Assembly (NCBI GenBank): GCA_964621645.1
Contig: CAZUMH010000148.1
Location: 1-5,380 of the forward strand
Origin: CAZUMH01 sp964621645
GTDB taxonomy: Bacteria > Zhuqueibacterota > QNDG01 > JAGLOF01
Length of the DNA stretch: 5,380 nucleotides
Direction of reading: 5' to 3'
Part shown: piece by piece, positions 1 through 5,380 of the stretch
Position numbering within the stretch: position 1 is the stretch's first letter
How the letters are laid out: every line of letters begins with the position of its first letter
The notes under the pieces: generated by a model
Told to the model about the DNA's origin: nothing
Seen by the model: only the letters and a program-made list of their open reading frames with translations
Databases searched by the model: none
Translations under genes and position numbers: made by a program

Positions 1-2
1 TG

Positions 3-1247
3 TCAGTCGAGCAGATGGACCACCACTCCGCTGGCTAGCTTGGGTTCAAACCAGGTGGATTTAGGTGGCATTACTTTATTCGCGTCCGCTACGGCAAGAA
101 GCTGGGATATTGTCGTGGGAAAGAGTGCGAATGCAACTTCATACTCGCCGGAGTCCACGAGGCGCTCCAGCTCTTCCAATCCCCGGATTCCCCCGACGAA
201 ATTGATCCGTTCGTCACGCCGGGGATCCACAATGCCGAGAACCGGATTTAGCAGATTCCCCTGCAGGATGGAGACATCCAGTGATTCAATAGGATCAGAT
301 TTATCGAAAAGACCGTCTTTGGGAGTGAGCCGGTACCAGGTATCTTTCAGATACATCCCGAAGCAATGTAGTGTATCGGGTTTGTATCTGGTGCCGGGCT
401 GAGGAGTTATGGTAAAATTTTCCCCTGTTTTTTCCAGGAATGTATCCGGATCCATTCCATTCAGATCGGTAACAACCCTGTTATAATCAAGAATCTGCAT
501 CTGGTTATCCGGGAATATAACAGAGAGAAAATGGTTATACTCTTCCTGTCCAGTATGATTGGGATTGGCTGCCCTGCGATTATCCCGGACCCGTACAGCC
601 GCAGCGGAACGGTGGTGGCCATCCGCTACATATAAGGCATCGATAGCCGCAAAAGCAGCGGTGATTTTTTTAATAAGATCAGGATCATCAACGACCCACA
701 AGGTGTGCCGCACCTGATAATCACCAGAAAAATCGTAGGTCGGATGCTGTTGCATCCCAAAGGCGATTAGCTCATCAACCTCAGGAACGGCATGGTAGGT
801 GAGGAAGACCGGGCCGGTCTGAGCGTTAAGGCTGTCGATGTGGGTCATGCGATCCTGCTCTTTATCCGGTCTGGTGTACTCGTGTTTCTTAATCCTGTTG
901 TGTACGTAATCTTCCACAGATGCCGCGGCCACAAGCCCCGTCTGAATATGATCATTCATTTTCAGACGGTAAATATAGTAGCAAGGGTTACCATCCTGTA
1001 TCATGATGCCGTCATTAATGAGGTTCCTGAGATTCTCTCCTCCTTTGGCATACACCGTAGGATCGTGTGGATCAATATCAGGATCAAGGTCGATGTCCGG
1101 TTTTATCACATGAAGAAAGGAGAGGGGGGCGCCCTTGACTTTTTGCCGGGCTTCATCGGAGTTAAGGACATCATACGGCGGGGAGGCCACCTGATCAACT
1201 TTTTCGGGTGTTGGGCGGAGACCCCGGAAGGCTTTAATTTCGGCCAT
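3..1247 (-). CDS. DUF1015 family protein (COG4198-like), complete
   Basis: A 414-residue cytoplasmic protein with no signal peptide or membrane segment; its TGA stop lies at the very left edge of the window, so the gene is complete. It carries several hallmarks of the DUF1015 family: ASPPYDV near the N-terminus (residues 21-27), KHEYTRPDKEQDRMTH (121-136), the central VADGHHRSAAA (207-217) and a closing MPPKSTWFEPK segment (393-403). The length is normal for the family. The biochemical role is not established. As I recall, relatives often sit beside serine-biosynthesis genes, and the DGHHR motif resembles the DGxHR-type motif of ParB/sulfiredoxin-fold proteins such as the free serine kinase SerK; a nucleotide-dependent enzyme is therefore possible, but this is inference. 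The ATG at 1247 has a GAGGA Shine-Dalgarno sequence (1255-1259) seven bases upstream. It starts 27 bases after the lipoprotein gene, with no terminator between, so it is probably the last gene of a three-gene operon. Confidence 0.92.
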   Translation of the reverse strand: MAEIKAFRGLRPTPEKVDQVASPPYDVLNSDEARQKVKGAPLSFLHVIKPDIDLDPDIDPHDPTVYAKGGENLRNLINDGIMIQDGNPCYYIYRLKMNDHIQTGLVAAASVEDYVHNRIKKHEYTRPDKEQDRMTHIDSLNAQTGPVFLTYHAVPEVDELIAFGMQQHPTYDFSGDYQVRHTLWVVDDPDLIKKITAAFAAIDALYVADGHHRSAAAVRVRDNRRAANPNHTGQEEYNHFLSVIFPDNQMQILDYNRVVTDLNGMDPDTFLEKTGENFTITPQPGTRYKPDTLHCFGMYLKDTWYRLTPKDGLFDKSDPIESLDVSILQGNLLNPVLGIVDPRRDERINFVGGIRGLEELERLVDSGEYEVAFALFPTTISQLLAVADANKVMPPKSTWFEPKLASGVVVHLLD

Positions 1248-1274
1248 ACAGTGTTCCTCGCTGTCGTCTGTATT

Positions 1275-2042
1275 TTATCTGGGTGTCAGTTTGAAAATGC
1301 GAACATTGTCCAGGAACGTGGTAAAATGTCCCGGTTCACCGTGGAACCAGAATCCTATTCTGCCCTCGTTGTAGGCTGGCCCGCCGAATCCGCCCCGGTC
1401 GCGCAGATCGTGCACGATAACTTTATCGACCAGGAACTGGATTCTGGTTCCGGTTTTTACCACATCGAGATGGTAATAGCGATTTTCCCGACAAGGATCC
1501 TGATTGGATCGCATCAGAAGCAGGCTGCCTGGATTCTTGCGCAGACGGCTGCTGTTCTCGTGGGTTCCTTCTGGCGTATATGAATGGTAGGAGATCTGAT
1601 AGGATTTAATCTTTCCCAGACTGTATTCGGGAAGGGCGCCGGTTCTTTCATCAGAGTCAGCAAGAACATTCCCTCCATCAAGATTCTGGGCGCAAATAAA
1701 AATTAAATTCATCCCGTTAGTGTCGGGAAGATTAACTTCGTATTCCAGCAGAAATGGATCGGATACATTCTGATCTATCCAGAGAGCCACTCCCTGACTT
1801 TCCGGAAATTCATCGATTTTTAAAGTGCCGCTCTCGGTTATTTGAGCTGTCCCCCGGCCTTCAAGACGCCAGTGGGAAAGATCTCTGTTAAATGTATCTT
1901 GAAACAGAAGCTCTGCCTTATATCCAGACACCGACAGCTGTGGTACAGCCGCCGGTTCTCGACGGCAGGACCAGATAAGAAGTAAGACTCCCAGAAGTGG
2001 AACAATGATCCTGCCGCAACTATTTTTTTTGTGGGTTTTCAA
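1275..2042 (-). CDS. Lipoprotein with concanavalin-like DUF1961-type domain, TTG start
   Basis: A 255-residue secreted protein. The N-terminus has a basic stretch (residues 1-11), a hydrophobic core (12-24) and a lipobox LLIWSC with the lipidated Cys at 26, so the mature protein should be anchored to a membrane by signal peptidase II processing; Trp at -2 is unusual but tolerable. The mature part (about 45-252) resembles the DUF1961/LamG-like beta-sandwich family: FQDTFNRDLSHWRLEG at the start, then YQISYHSY (148-155), SRLRKNPG (165-172), a YYHLDVVKTGTRIQFLVD strand pair (189-206) and a final LDNVRIF strand (244-250). Such folds commonly bind or cleave carbohydrate, but no catalytic residues can be assigned here. 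The start is TTG at 2040-2042, preceded by AAAGGAAG (2047-2054); an in-frame TAG lies at 2055-2057 and no ATG occurs before the lipobox, so TTG is the only sensible start. It lies 45 bases after the lysine-rich gene. DUF1961 assignment is from memory of the family motifs. Confidence 0.85.
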   Translation of the reverse strand: MKTHKKNSCGRIIVPLLGVLLLIWSCRREPAAVPQLSVSGYKAELLFQDTFNRDLSHWRLEGRGTAQITESGTLKIDEFPESQGVALWIDQNVSDPFLLEYEVNLPDTNGMNLIFICAQNLDGGNVLADSDERTGALPEYSLGKIKSYQISYHSYTPEGTHENSSRLRKNPGSLLLMRSNQDPCRENRYYHLDVVKTGTRIQFLVDKVIVHDLRDRGGFGGPAYNEGRIGFWFHGEPGHFTTFLDNVRIFKLTPR

Positions 2043-2046
2043 AAAG

Positions 2047-2054
2047 CTTCCTTT
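2047..2054 (-). promoter_or_regulatory. Ribosome binding site that fixes the TTG start of the lipoprotein gene
   Basis: On the minus strand AAAGGAAG lies just upstream of the TTG at 2042, with AGGA six bases from the start codon. The in-frame TAG at 2055-2057 rules out any longer reading, and the signal peptide requires a start at or very near this TTG. Confidence 0.7.
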
Positions 2055-2087
2055 CTACAGTCACTGTTCTTTCTAAAATTTGGTTAT

Positions 2088-2417
2088 TTATTTTTCCTTT
2101 TTACTGGCAGTCTTCTTCGTGGTACCGGTGCTTTTCTTGGCAGCGCTTGTTTTTGTTGTTGTTTTCTTCGCGGGAGCTTTCTTTACGGGTTTTTTATCGA
2201 TCTTCTCGGTCTTTTGAGCGGCCGTTGTCTTCTTTTGAGCGGCATCGGTTTTCTCTTTTGTCTCTGACGTTACAGCAACTTTTTCGGCTTTCTTCTTGGG
2301 AAGAACCGCCTTGCGTTTGGATGCGGGTATTGCAGCTTTCAATCTTTTTACCCGGGCTTTACGTTTTCTTTTAAGTTGTATTCTTTTCCGGTTCTGTTTG
2401 CTTTTACTGCGTCCCAT
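2088..2417 (-). CDS. Small lysine-rich histone H1-like protein
   Basis: A 109-residue protein with 34 Lys and 8 Arg and no Cys, Trp, Tyr, or Phe. It has two parts. Residues 1-37 are Arg/Lys-rich and of normal complexity, beginning MGRSKSKQNRKR and likely helical around RKRKARVKRLKAAI. Residues 38-109 are a low-complexity Lys/Ala/Thr/Pro tail with PKKKAEK, KKPVKKAPAKK and TTKKTASKK blocks, like the C-terminal tails of eukaryotic histone H1 and of bacterial H1-like proteins (chlamydial Hc1/Hc2, Bordetella BpH1). This suggests a disordered nucleic-acid-binding, nucleoid-associated protein; RNA or ribosome binding is equally possible. The claim rests on composition, not on a catalytic motif. The ATG at 2417 has a GGAG Shine-Dalgarno sequence (2425-2428) seven bases upstream. 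All Arg lies in the N-terminal third, so the tail is almost purely Lys-based. It heads the probable operon with the lipoprotein and DUF1015 genes. Confidence 0.8.
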   Translation of the reverse strand: MGRSKSKQNRKRIQLKRKRKARVKRLKAAIPASKRKAVLPKKKAEKVAVTSETKEKTDAAQKKTTAAQKTEKIDKKPVKKAPAKKTTTKTSAAKKSTGTTKKTASKKEK

Positions 2418-2433
2418 TCACATACTCCATGAT

Positions 2434-2463
2434 AATATAAACAAGTTTCAGTGTTTTCGTAAA
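2434..2463 (-). promoter_or_regulatory. Candidate sigma-70-type promoter for the lysine-rich gene
   Basis: On the minus strand a TATATT -10 element (2434-2439) is preceded by TTTACG (2458-2463) at an 18-base spacing. Transcription would start near 2427, very close to the Shine-Dalgarno sequence at 2425-2428, so the leader would be very short; an overlapping TATTAT (2432-2437) would shift it slightly further. The -35 match is moderate and the region is AT-rich, so this is tentative. Confidence 0.35.
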
Positions 2464-2466
2464 CGT

Positions 2467-2491
2467 AGTAAATAGTGTTTCTTTATTTACT
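2467..2491. repeat. 8-bp inverted repeat in the gap between the response regulator and lysine-rich genes
   Basis: AGTAAATA (2467-2474) is matched perfectly by TATTTACT (2484-2491) across a 9-base spacer. It lies immediately upstream of the candidate -35 element of the lysine-rich gene, with its centre near -52 relative to the predicted start of transcription. The position suits an activator or other regulator binding site. As an RNA hairpin it would be weak (all but two pairs are A-T), and there is no following T-run in the direction of transcription, so it is not a convincing terminator. AT-rich sequence makes chance occurrence possible. Confidence 0.4.
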
Positions 2492-2541
2492 TGATTTCAG
2501 CATTTTCACGCACTCTATTTTGGGATGGAAATGTACATAAT

Positions 2542-2904
2542 TTACATGCAAAAATCAACCGCTAAGTCCTGTCTGCATTTATCCTGGCCGATTTTATGCG
2601 CAGAAAACGATTTGAGTTCGAATGTAAACAGCTTTTTGTCACGGGAAAGGTTCCCTGTCAGAAAGATCACCGGGACCATACTGAGTGAACGGATCTCCTG
2701 AATAAGATTAATCCCTGTTTTTTCTCTCCTGAGCATGAAATCTATAAGGATAATATCGGGATGGCATGTACTGAATAATCGCAAGGTTCCTTCACATTTA
2801 AAAGCAGTGCCCGCTATACCATACTCAAAATCTTTAAGCTGCGTTTCAAGTTCTATAGCGGTGACGCTTTCATCTTCAACAATGAGGATCTTCGTTGTAT
2901 TCAT
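2542..2904 (-). CDS. Single-domain response regulator (receiver domain) with atypical C-terminus
   Basis: A 120-residue cytoplasmic CheY-like receiver with no output domain. The acidic pocket is E10-D11 in KILIVEDE, the phosphoacceptor is D55 in DIILIDFMLRREKTG, and the switch Thr is T83 in VPVIFLTGN. The conserved Lys of the receiver fold is probably K104, 21 residues after T83, but the usual Lys-Pro is Lys-Ile and the expected hydrophobic beta-5/alpha-5 pattern is poor: residues 86-120 (from LSRDKKLF to the end) look unlike a normal receiver and contain three Cys/Met-type residues in the last eleven. The end may be diverged or frameshifted. It lies 97 bases downstream of the sensor kinase gene on the same strand, and HisKA_2 kinases commonly pair with such stand-alone receivers, so it is the likely phosphorylation partner. 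The ATG at 2904 has AAAGG (2913-2917) eight bases upstream. The downstream target is not evident. Confidence 0.85.
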   Translation of the reverse strand: MNTTKILIVEDESVTAIELETQLKDFEYGIAGTAFKCEGTLRLFSTCHPDIILIDFMLRREKTGINLIQEIRSLSMVPVIFLTGNLSRDKKLFTFELKSFSAHKIGQDKCRQDLAVDFCM

Positions 2905-2961
2905 CCTGAATACCTTTCAGCTCTGCGGCAATGCTGACTTTACCGGGCACTATCGCACTGC

Positions 2962-2983
2962 TATCGGCTGTTCTCAGCCGATA
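2962..2983. repeat. Perfect 9-bp hairpin between the kinase and response regulator genes
   Basis: TATCGGCTG (2962-2970) and CAGCCGATA (2975-2983) pair perfectly around a 4-base loop (AGAA on the transcribed minus-strand RNA). It begins 21 bases after the kinase stop codon. No T-run follows on either strand, so it is not a standard intrinsic terminator. In a kinase-regulator transcript it could be an RNA processing or 3'-end stabilising element that sets different levels of the two proteins, or a partial terminator; alternatively it is a DNA-binding site for a promoter of the regulator gene. Confidence 0.6.
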
Positions 2984-3004
2984 TGATCAATCTTTATTCG
3001 GTGT

Positions 3005-5167
3005 TTAATGAAAGCGAATTTCGAATGCCGTTCCATTCTTGTTTTTAATGGCAAGCTCTGCAGACAGCTGATCTGAGAGAAGCTTGATGAGCGTCATCCC
3101 AAGAGTGTCTGATGCATCAATGTCAAAATTTGTCGGCAATCCAATGCCGTTGTCCGCTATCCTGAGGAGGAATAGGCCTCCCTTTTTCTTGGCGAAGGTG
3201 ATATGCAATTCTCCATCCCGGCCTTCGGGAAAGGCATGCTTAAACGAATTGGTGATAATCTCGTTGAGAATCAGACCGCACGGTATGGCGGTATTAATGT
3301 CCAGGCGAGCCTGGCCGGCTTCAATGTTGACTTTGATATTATTGCCGGTCTGGTGGCTCTGAACCAGCTGTCGGGTAATGTCGTGGATATACGCCTGCAT
3401 GTCGACGCTGGCGAAATCTTCCGATTTGTACAGTTTTTCATGAACCAGAGCCATGGAATAAACCCGATCCCGGCTCTCATTCAGAGCCTTGAGGGCGTCT
3501 TCCTTGCGAATGATTCTGTCGGTTTGCAGATTAAGGAGACTGGTAATGATGGTGAGGTTATTTTTAACCCGGTGATGAATTTCCTTAAGGAGCAGCTCCT
3601 TTTCATGCAGATTCCGTTCGATACGTTCCTCGGCTTTTCTCTGTTCTGTAATATCACGTCCCGTTCCTACCAGGCCGGTCATTTTTCCCTGATTGTCCTT
3701 CAGGGGGATTTTTGTAGATAAGTTGATTATTTTTCTTTTCTTTGATTTATCGAAGATGATGCTTTCTTTTTTAATTATCGGTTTGCCGGTTTTTAGAATT
3801 TCTGCATCTTCGGCCAGAGTTTTTTTCGCTACGTCTGGAGGGTAAACATCTTCATCGGTTTTGCCGATAAGTGCATCAGGGGAGGGATAACCGACACGTC
3901 TGGCCATGGTCTTGTTTGCGACCAGGAATCGGCTTTGCTCATCCTTCACATACACCGAATCGGGCAGGTTGTCTATCAAGGTGCGAAGCAGGTTTCTTTC
4001 GCTGGCGATGATATTTTCCACCCGCTTTCTTTCGCTTATTTCTTTCTTCAATTTTTCCCTTGAATTGTTTAATCTTTCACTCATCCGGTTGAAGGAACGG
4101 GCGAGCATTCCAATCTCATCATTGGAATCAATGTTAATGACAGCCCTATCGAATTTACCTTCGCCGATTTTTTGAGTAGTTTCAATAAAGGCCGCAATCG
4201 GTCGGGAAATTGAACGGGAAACGAGAAAACCGATGATAATAACCAGAAAATATGTAATAACCGTAACTGTTTGTATTGTATGGATGGTGATCAACGTATG
4301 TCTTTCATTATTGGTGATCCTGTCCACCAGCAGTGGCACCATATATTCGTCCAGATAGGAATCGAGGGCTTCCTCGGCGGTTTCAAATTCCACGCCCAGT
4401 TTATGTATTTCATCCTCAAGCCTGATAATTTCTTTTGCGAGCTTCACTCCTCGATCCCAATATTTCTTCAGCTCATCCAGAGATTTTTTTTCTTCGCTGT
4501 TCAGAGACAGAGCACGGTAATTATTCTCGGCTTGTTCATATTCCTTGACGCTGTCATCAATTCTTTTTTTCAAAGCAGGTTTGCTGGTGATCTGATAACC
4601 CAGGACGGAGGAGAGAAATTCGAACGCATTGATCTCCATTTCACTGGTAATGAACAATTTCATTCTTAACAGCGGAGTCAACTCATCATGGCTCATAATG
4701 GAGGGCTGTATATTTTTATCGAGCATTGTGTTTATGTTATTATTAAACAATGATTCAATTTCCAGCCCTATACTTTTTTGCGTTTCATTGGCCTCGATAA
4801 TCTGATAAGCGATCTTTTGGAAATCAACGAACAATGAATCAAAAAGCACCAGTGACGCTTGGTCTTCCGTACTGATTATATTAGTAAATTGATCGTACTG
4901 GCGCTTAATCTCCGCAATATTCTTTTCAAACTCTCCTTTACCATTGGCCAAGTCAATGGCTAAGTAGTCCACCAGGTCCTTTCCGGCTTCTTTTATGGTC
5001 AAATCTATTTCGAATACTTTGCTCATAGCTGGGTTGAGGGCGTTGACAATTCTATTCAGATTATGTTCTATGGAACGATTTCCGATAAAGGTGACGGTTC
5101 CAAGAATGACAGTAATCAGAAGAAATGACAGGATTAATCTGGTGCTTATTTTCATATTGTGAAACAT
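3005..5167 (-). CDS. Membrane-bound sensor histidine kinase (sensor-HAMP-PAS-HisKA_2-HATPase_c)
   Basis: A 720-residue inner-membrane kinase that should autophosphorylate and pass phosphate to a receiver protein. Transmembrane helix 1 is at about 11-29 and helix 2 at about 297-317. The 265-residue extracytoplasmic part between them is nearly all charged helix with no Cys, consistent with a long helical bundle of the 4HB/CHASE3-like type; the ligand is unknown. HAMP follows (about 317-370, SRSISRPI onward), then a short coiled coil and a PAS domain (about 390-510, LIDNLPDSVYVKD to GTGRDITE). The HisKA_2 dimerisation domain has LLKEIHHRVKNNL, with the phosphorylated His most likely H532 by analogy to HWE/HisKA_2 kinases. 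The ATPase domain shows the N-box (LNEIITNSFKHAF, N635 and N640), the DNGIGLP box (D672-G676) and a TLG box at 688-690. All catalytic motifs are intact. The ATG at 5167 is supported by AGGTGG (5177-5182), nine bases upstream; the Met at codon 5 has no such site. Confidence 0.96.
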   Translation of the reverse strand: MFHNMKISTRLILSFLLITVILGTVTFIGNRSIEHNLNRIVNALNPAMSKVFEIDLTIKEAGKDLVDYLAIDLANGKGEFEKNIAEIKRQYDQFTNIISTEDQASLVLFDSLFVDFQKIAYQIIEANETQKSIGLEIESLFNNNINTMLDKNIQPSIMSHDELTPLLRMKLFITSEMEINAFEFLSSVLGYQITSKPALKKRIDDSVKEYEQAENNYRALSLNSEEKKSLDELKKYWDRGVKLAKEIIRLEDEIHKLGVEFETAEEALDSYLDEYMVPLLVDRITNNERHTLITIHTIQTVTVITYFLVIIIGFLVSRSISRPIAAFIETTQKIGEGKFDRAVINIDSNDEIGMLARSFNRMSERLNNSREKLKKEISERKRVENIIASERNLLRTLIDNLPDSVYVKDEQSRFLVANKTMARRVGYPSPDALIGKTDEDVYPPDVAKKTLAEDAEILKTGKPIIKKESIIFDKSKKRKIINLSTKIPLKDNQGKMTGLVGTGRDITEQRKAEERIERNLHEKELLLKEIHHRVKNNLTIITSLLNLQTDRIIRKEDALKALNESRDRVYSMALVHEKLYKSEDFASVDMQAYIHDITRQLVQSHQTGNNIKVNIEAGQARLDINTAIPCGLILNEIITNSFKHAFPEGRDGELHITFAKKKGGLFLLRIADNGIGLPTNFDIDASDTLGMTLIKLLSDQLSAELAIKNKNGTAFEIRFH

Positions 5168-5209
5168 GACTGTCTACCACCTATGATTAAATACCGGTCC
5201 CCATGCGAA

Positions 5210-5238
5210 AGTATAATTAATTGTAACTCACTGCTGAA
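5210..5238 (-). promoter_or_regulatory. Candidate promoter for the sensor kinase gene
   Basis: On the minus strand a good -10 element TATACT (5210-5215) is preceded at 17 bases by a poor -35 TTCAGC (5233-5238, three of six consensus matches). Transcription would start near 5203, giving a leader of about 36 bases before the ATG at 5167. The weak -35 would suit a promoter that needs an activator. Confidence 0.4.
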
Positions 5239-5248
5239 TCGTATTTCA

Positions 5249-5262
5249 TAGAGCGCGTTCTA
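5249..5262. repeat. Imperfect 14-bp palindrome upstream of the kinase promoter
   Basis: TAGAGCGCGTTCTA reads as its own reverse complement except for one base pair difference between the two 7-base halves. Its centre lies about 52 bases upstream of the predicted kinase transcription start, just beyond the candidate -35. It is a possible regulator-binding site; a palindrome of this length can also occur by chance. Confidence 0.3.
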
Positions 5263-5380
5263 AATCGTGCTGTTTTCTGCTTCCCTGACGATGTCCCGGT
5301 TTCCTATTAAACTTCATCACTGTTATTCGGCTCCAGAAACAACAAATAATCACTCAGAGGCACACACAAAGCAACCTATT

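Larger units (their letters stand above)
5168..5380. other. Non-coding region upstream of the sensor kinase gene
   Basis: 213 bases with no supported gene. It holds the candidate kinase promoter and the imperfect palindrome described separately. The longest minus-strand reading here is about 35 codons, lacks a ribosome binding site and shows no recognisable motif. I see no terminator, tRNA or mobile-element end, and the neighbouring gene to the right lies outside the window. Confidence 0.6.

Noticed and set aside
792..1583. A 263-codon open frame on the plus strand
   Set aside because: It runs exactly codon-on-codon antisense to both the DUF1015 and lipoprotein genes, so it stays open merely because those genes rarely use TTA, CTA and TCA codons. 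It crosses the boundary between two well-supported genes and its product has no recognisable domain.
2031..2267. A 78-codon plus-strand frame encoding a Phe/Leu/Gly-rich, membrane-like protein
   Set aside because: It is the reverse complement of the lysine-rich gene: AAA and AAG codons read as TTT and CTT. The hydrophobicity is an artefact of that complement.
2088..2417. Lysine-rich protein as a ribosomal protein
   Set aside because: The basic N-terminus is reminiscent of small ribosomal proteins, but I can match no known family, the long low-complexity tail is atypical and no translation genes are nearby.
2531..2547. Short inverted repeat ATGTA/TACAT around the response regulator stop codon
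   Set aside because: Five-base arms in an AT-rich stretch are expected by chance, and no T-run or other context supports a terminator or operator.
2962..2983. Rho-independent terminator after the kinase gene
   Set aside because: The stem is good, but the bases after it on the minus strand are GCAGTGCGAT, and on the plus strand TGATCAATC, without a T-run.
3203..3721. A 172-codon plus-strand frame
   Set aside because: It lies codon-on-codon antisense to the HisKA_2/ATPase part of the kinase, whose motifs are intact on the minus strand.
5244..5351. A reading of about 35 codons on the minus strand upstream of the kinase
   Set aside because: It has no ribosome binding site before its GTG or ATG candidates, no recognisable motif and overlaps the candidate regulatory palindrome.

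Overview
The window carries five genes, all read from the minus strand (right to left as printed). It looks like an ordinary chromosomal stretch of a Gram-negative (diderm) bacterium of moderate GC. The evidence is a lipoprotein signal peptide, Shine-Dalgarno sequences of normal form, and a two-component kinase with a periplasmic-type sensor. The kinase family (HisKA_2) and the DUF1015 protein are common in spirochaetes, Deltaproteobacteria and FCB-type lineages. I cannot name the organism from the sequence alone. There is no tRNA, rRNA, CRISPR array, insertion sequence or phage gene.

Reading in the direction of transcription, positions 5380-5168 are a non-coding leader with a candidate promoter and an imperfect palindrome. 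Next comes a 720-residue membrane-bound sensor histidine kinase (5167-3005) with a four-helix-type extracytoplasmic sensor, HAMP, PAS, HisKA_2 and HATPase_c domains. A 97-base gap containing a perfect 9-bp hairpin separates it from a 120-residue single-domain response regulator (2904-2542). The two proteins probably form a phosphorelay pair. The output is unknown because the regulator has no DNA-binding domain, and the C-terminal part of its receiver domain is unusual.

A second unit follows. After a 124-base gap with a candidate promoter and an 8-bp AT-rich inverted repeat come three closely spaced genes. The first encodes a 109-residue, extremely lysine-rich protein resembling histone H1 tails (2417-2088). 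The second encodes a 255-residue lipoprotein with a concanavalin-like DUF1961-type fold, starting at TTG (2042-1275). The third encodes a 414-residue DUF1015 protein with a DGHHR motif (1247-3). Gaps of 45 and 27 bases with no terminator suggest one operon, but the three products have no obvious common pathway.

I found no clear new multi-gene system. The points most worth a second look are the degenerate end of the response regulator, the H1-like protein heading the operon, and the hairpin between kinase and regulator.
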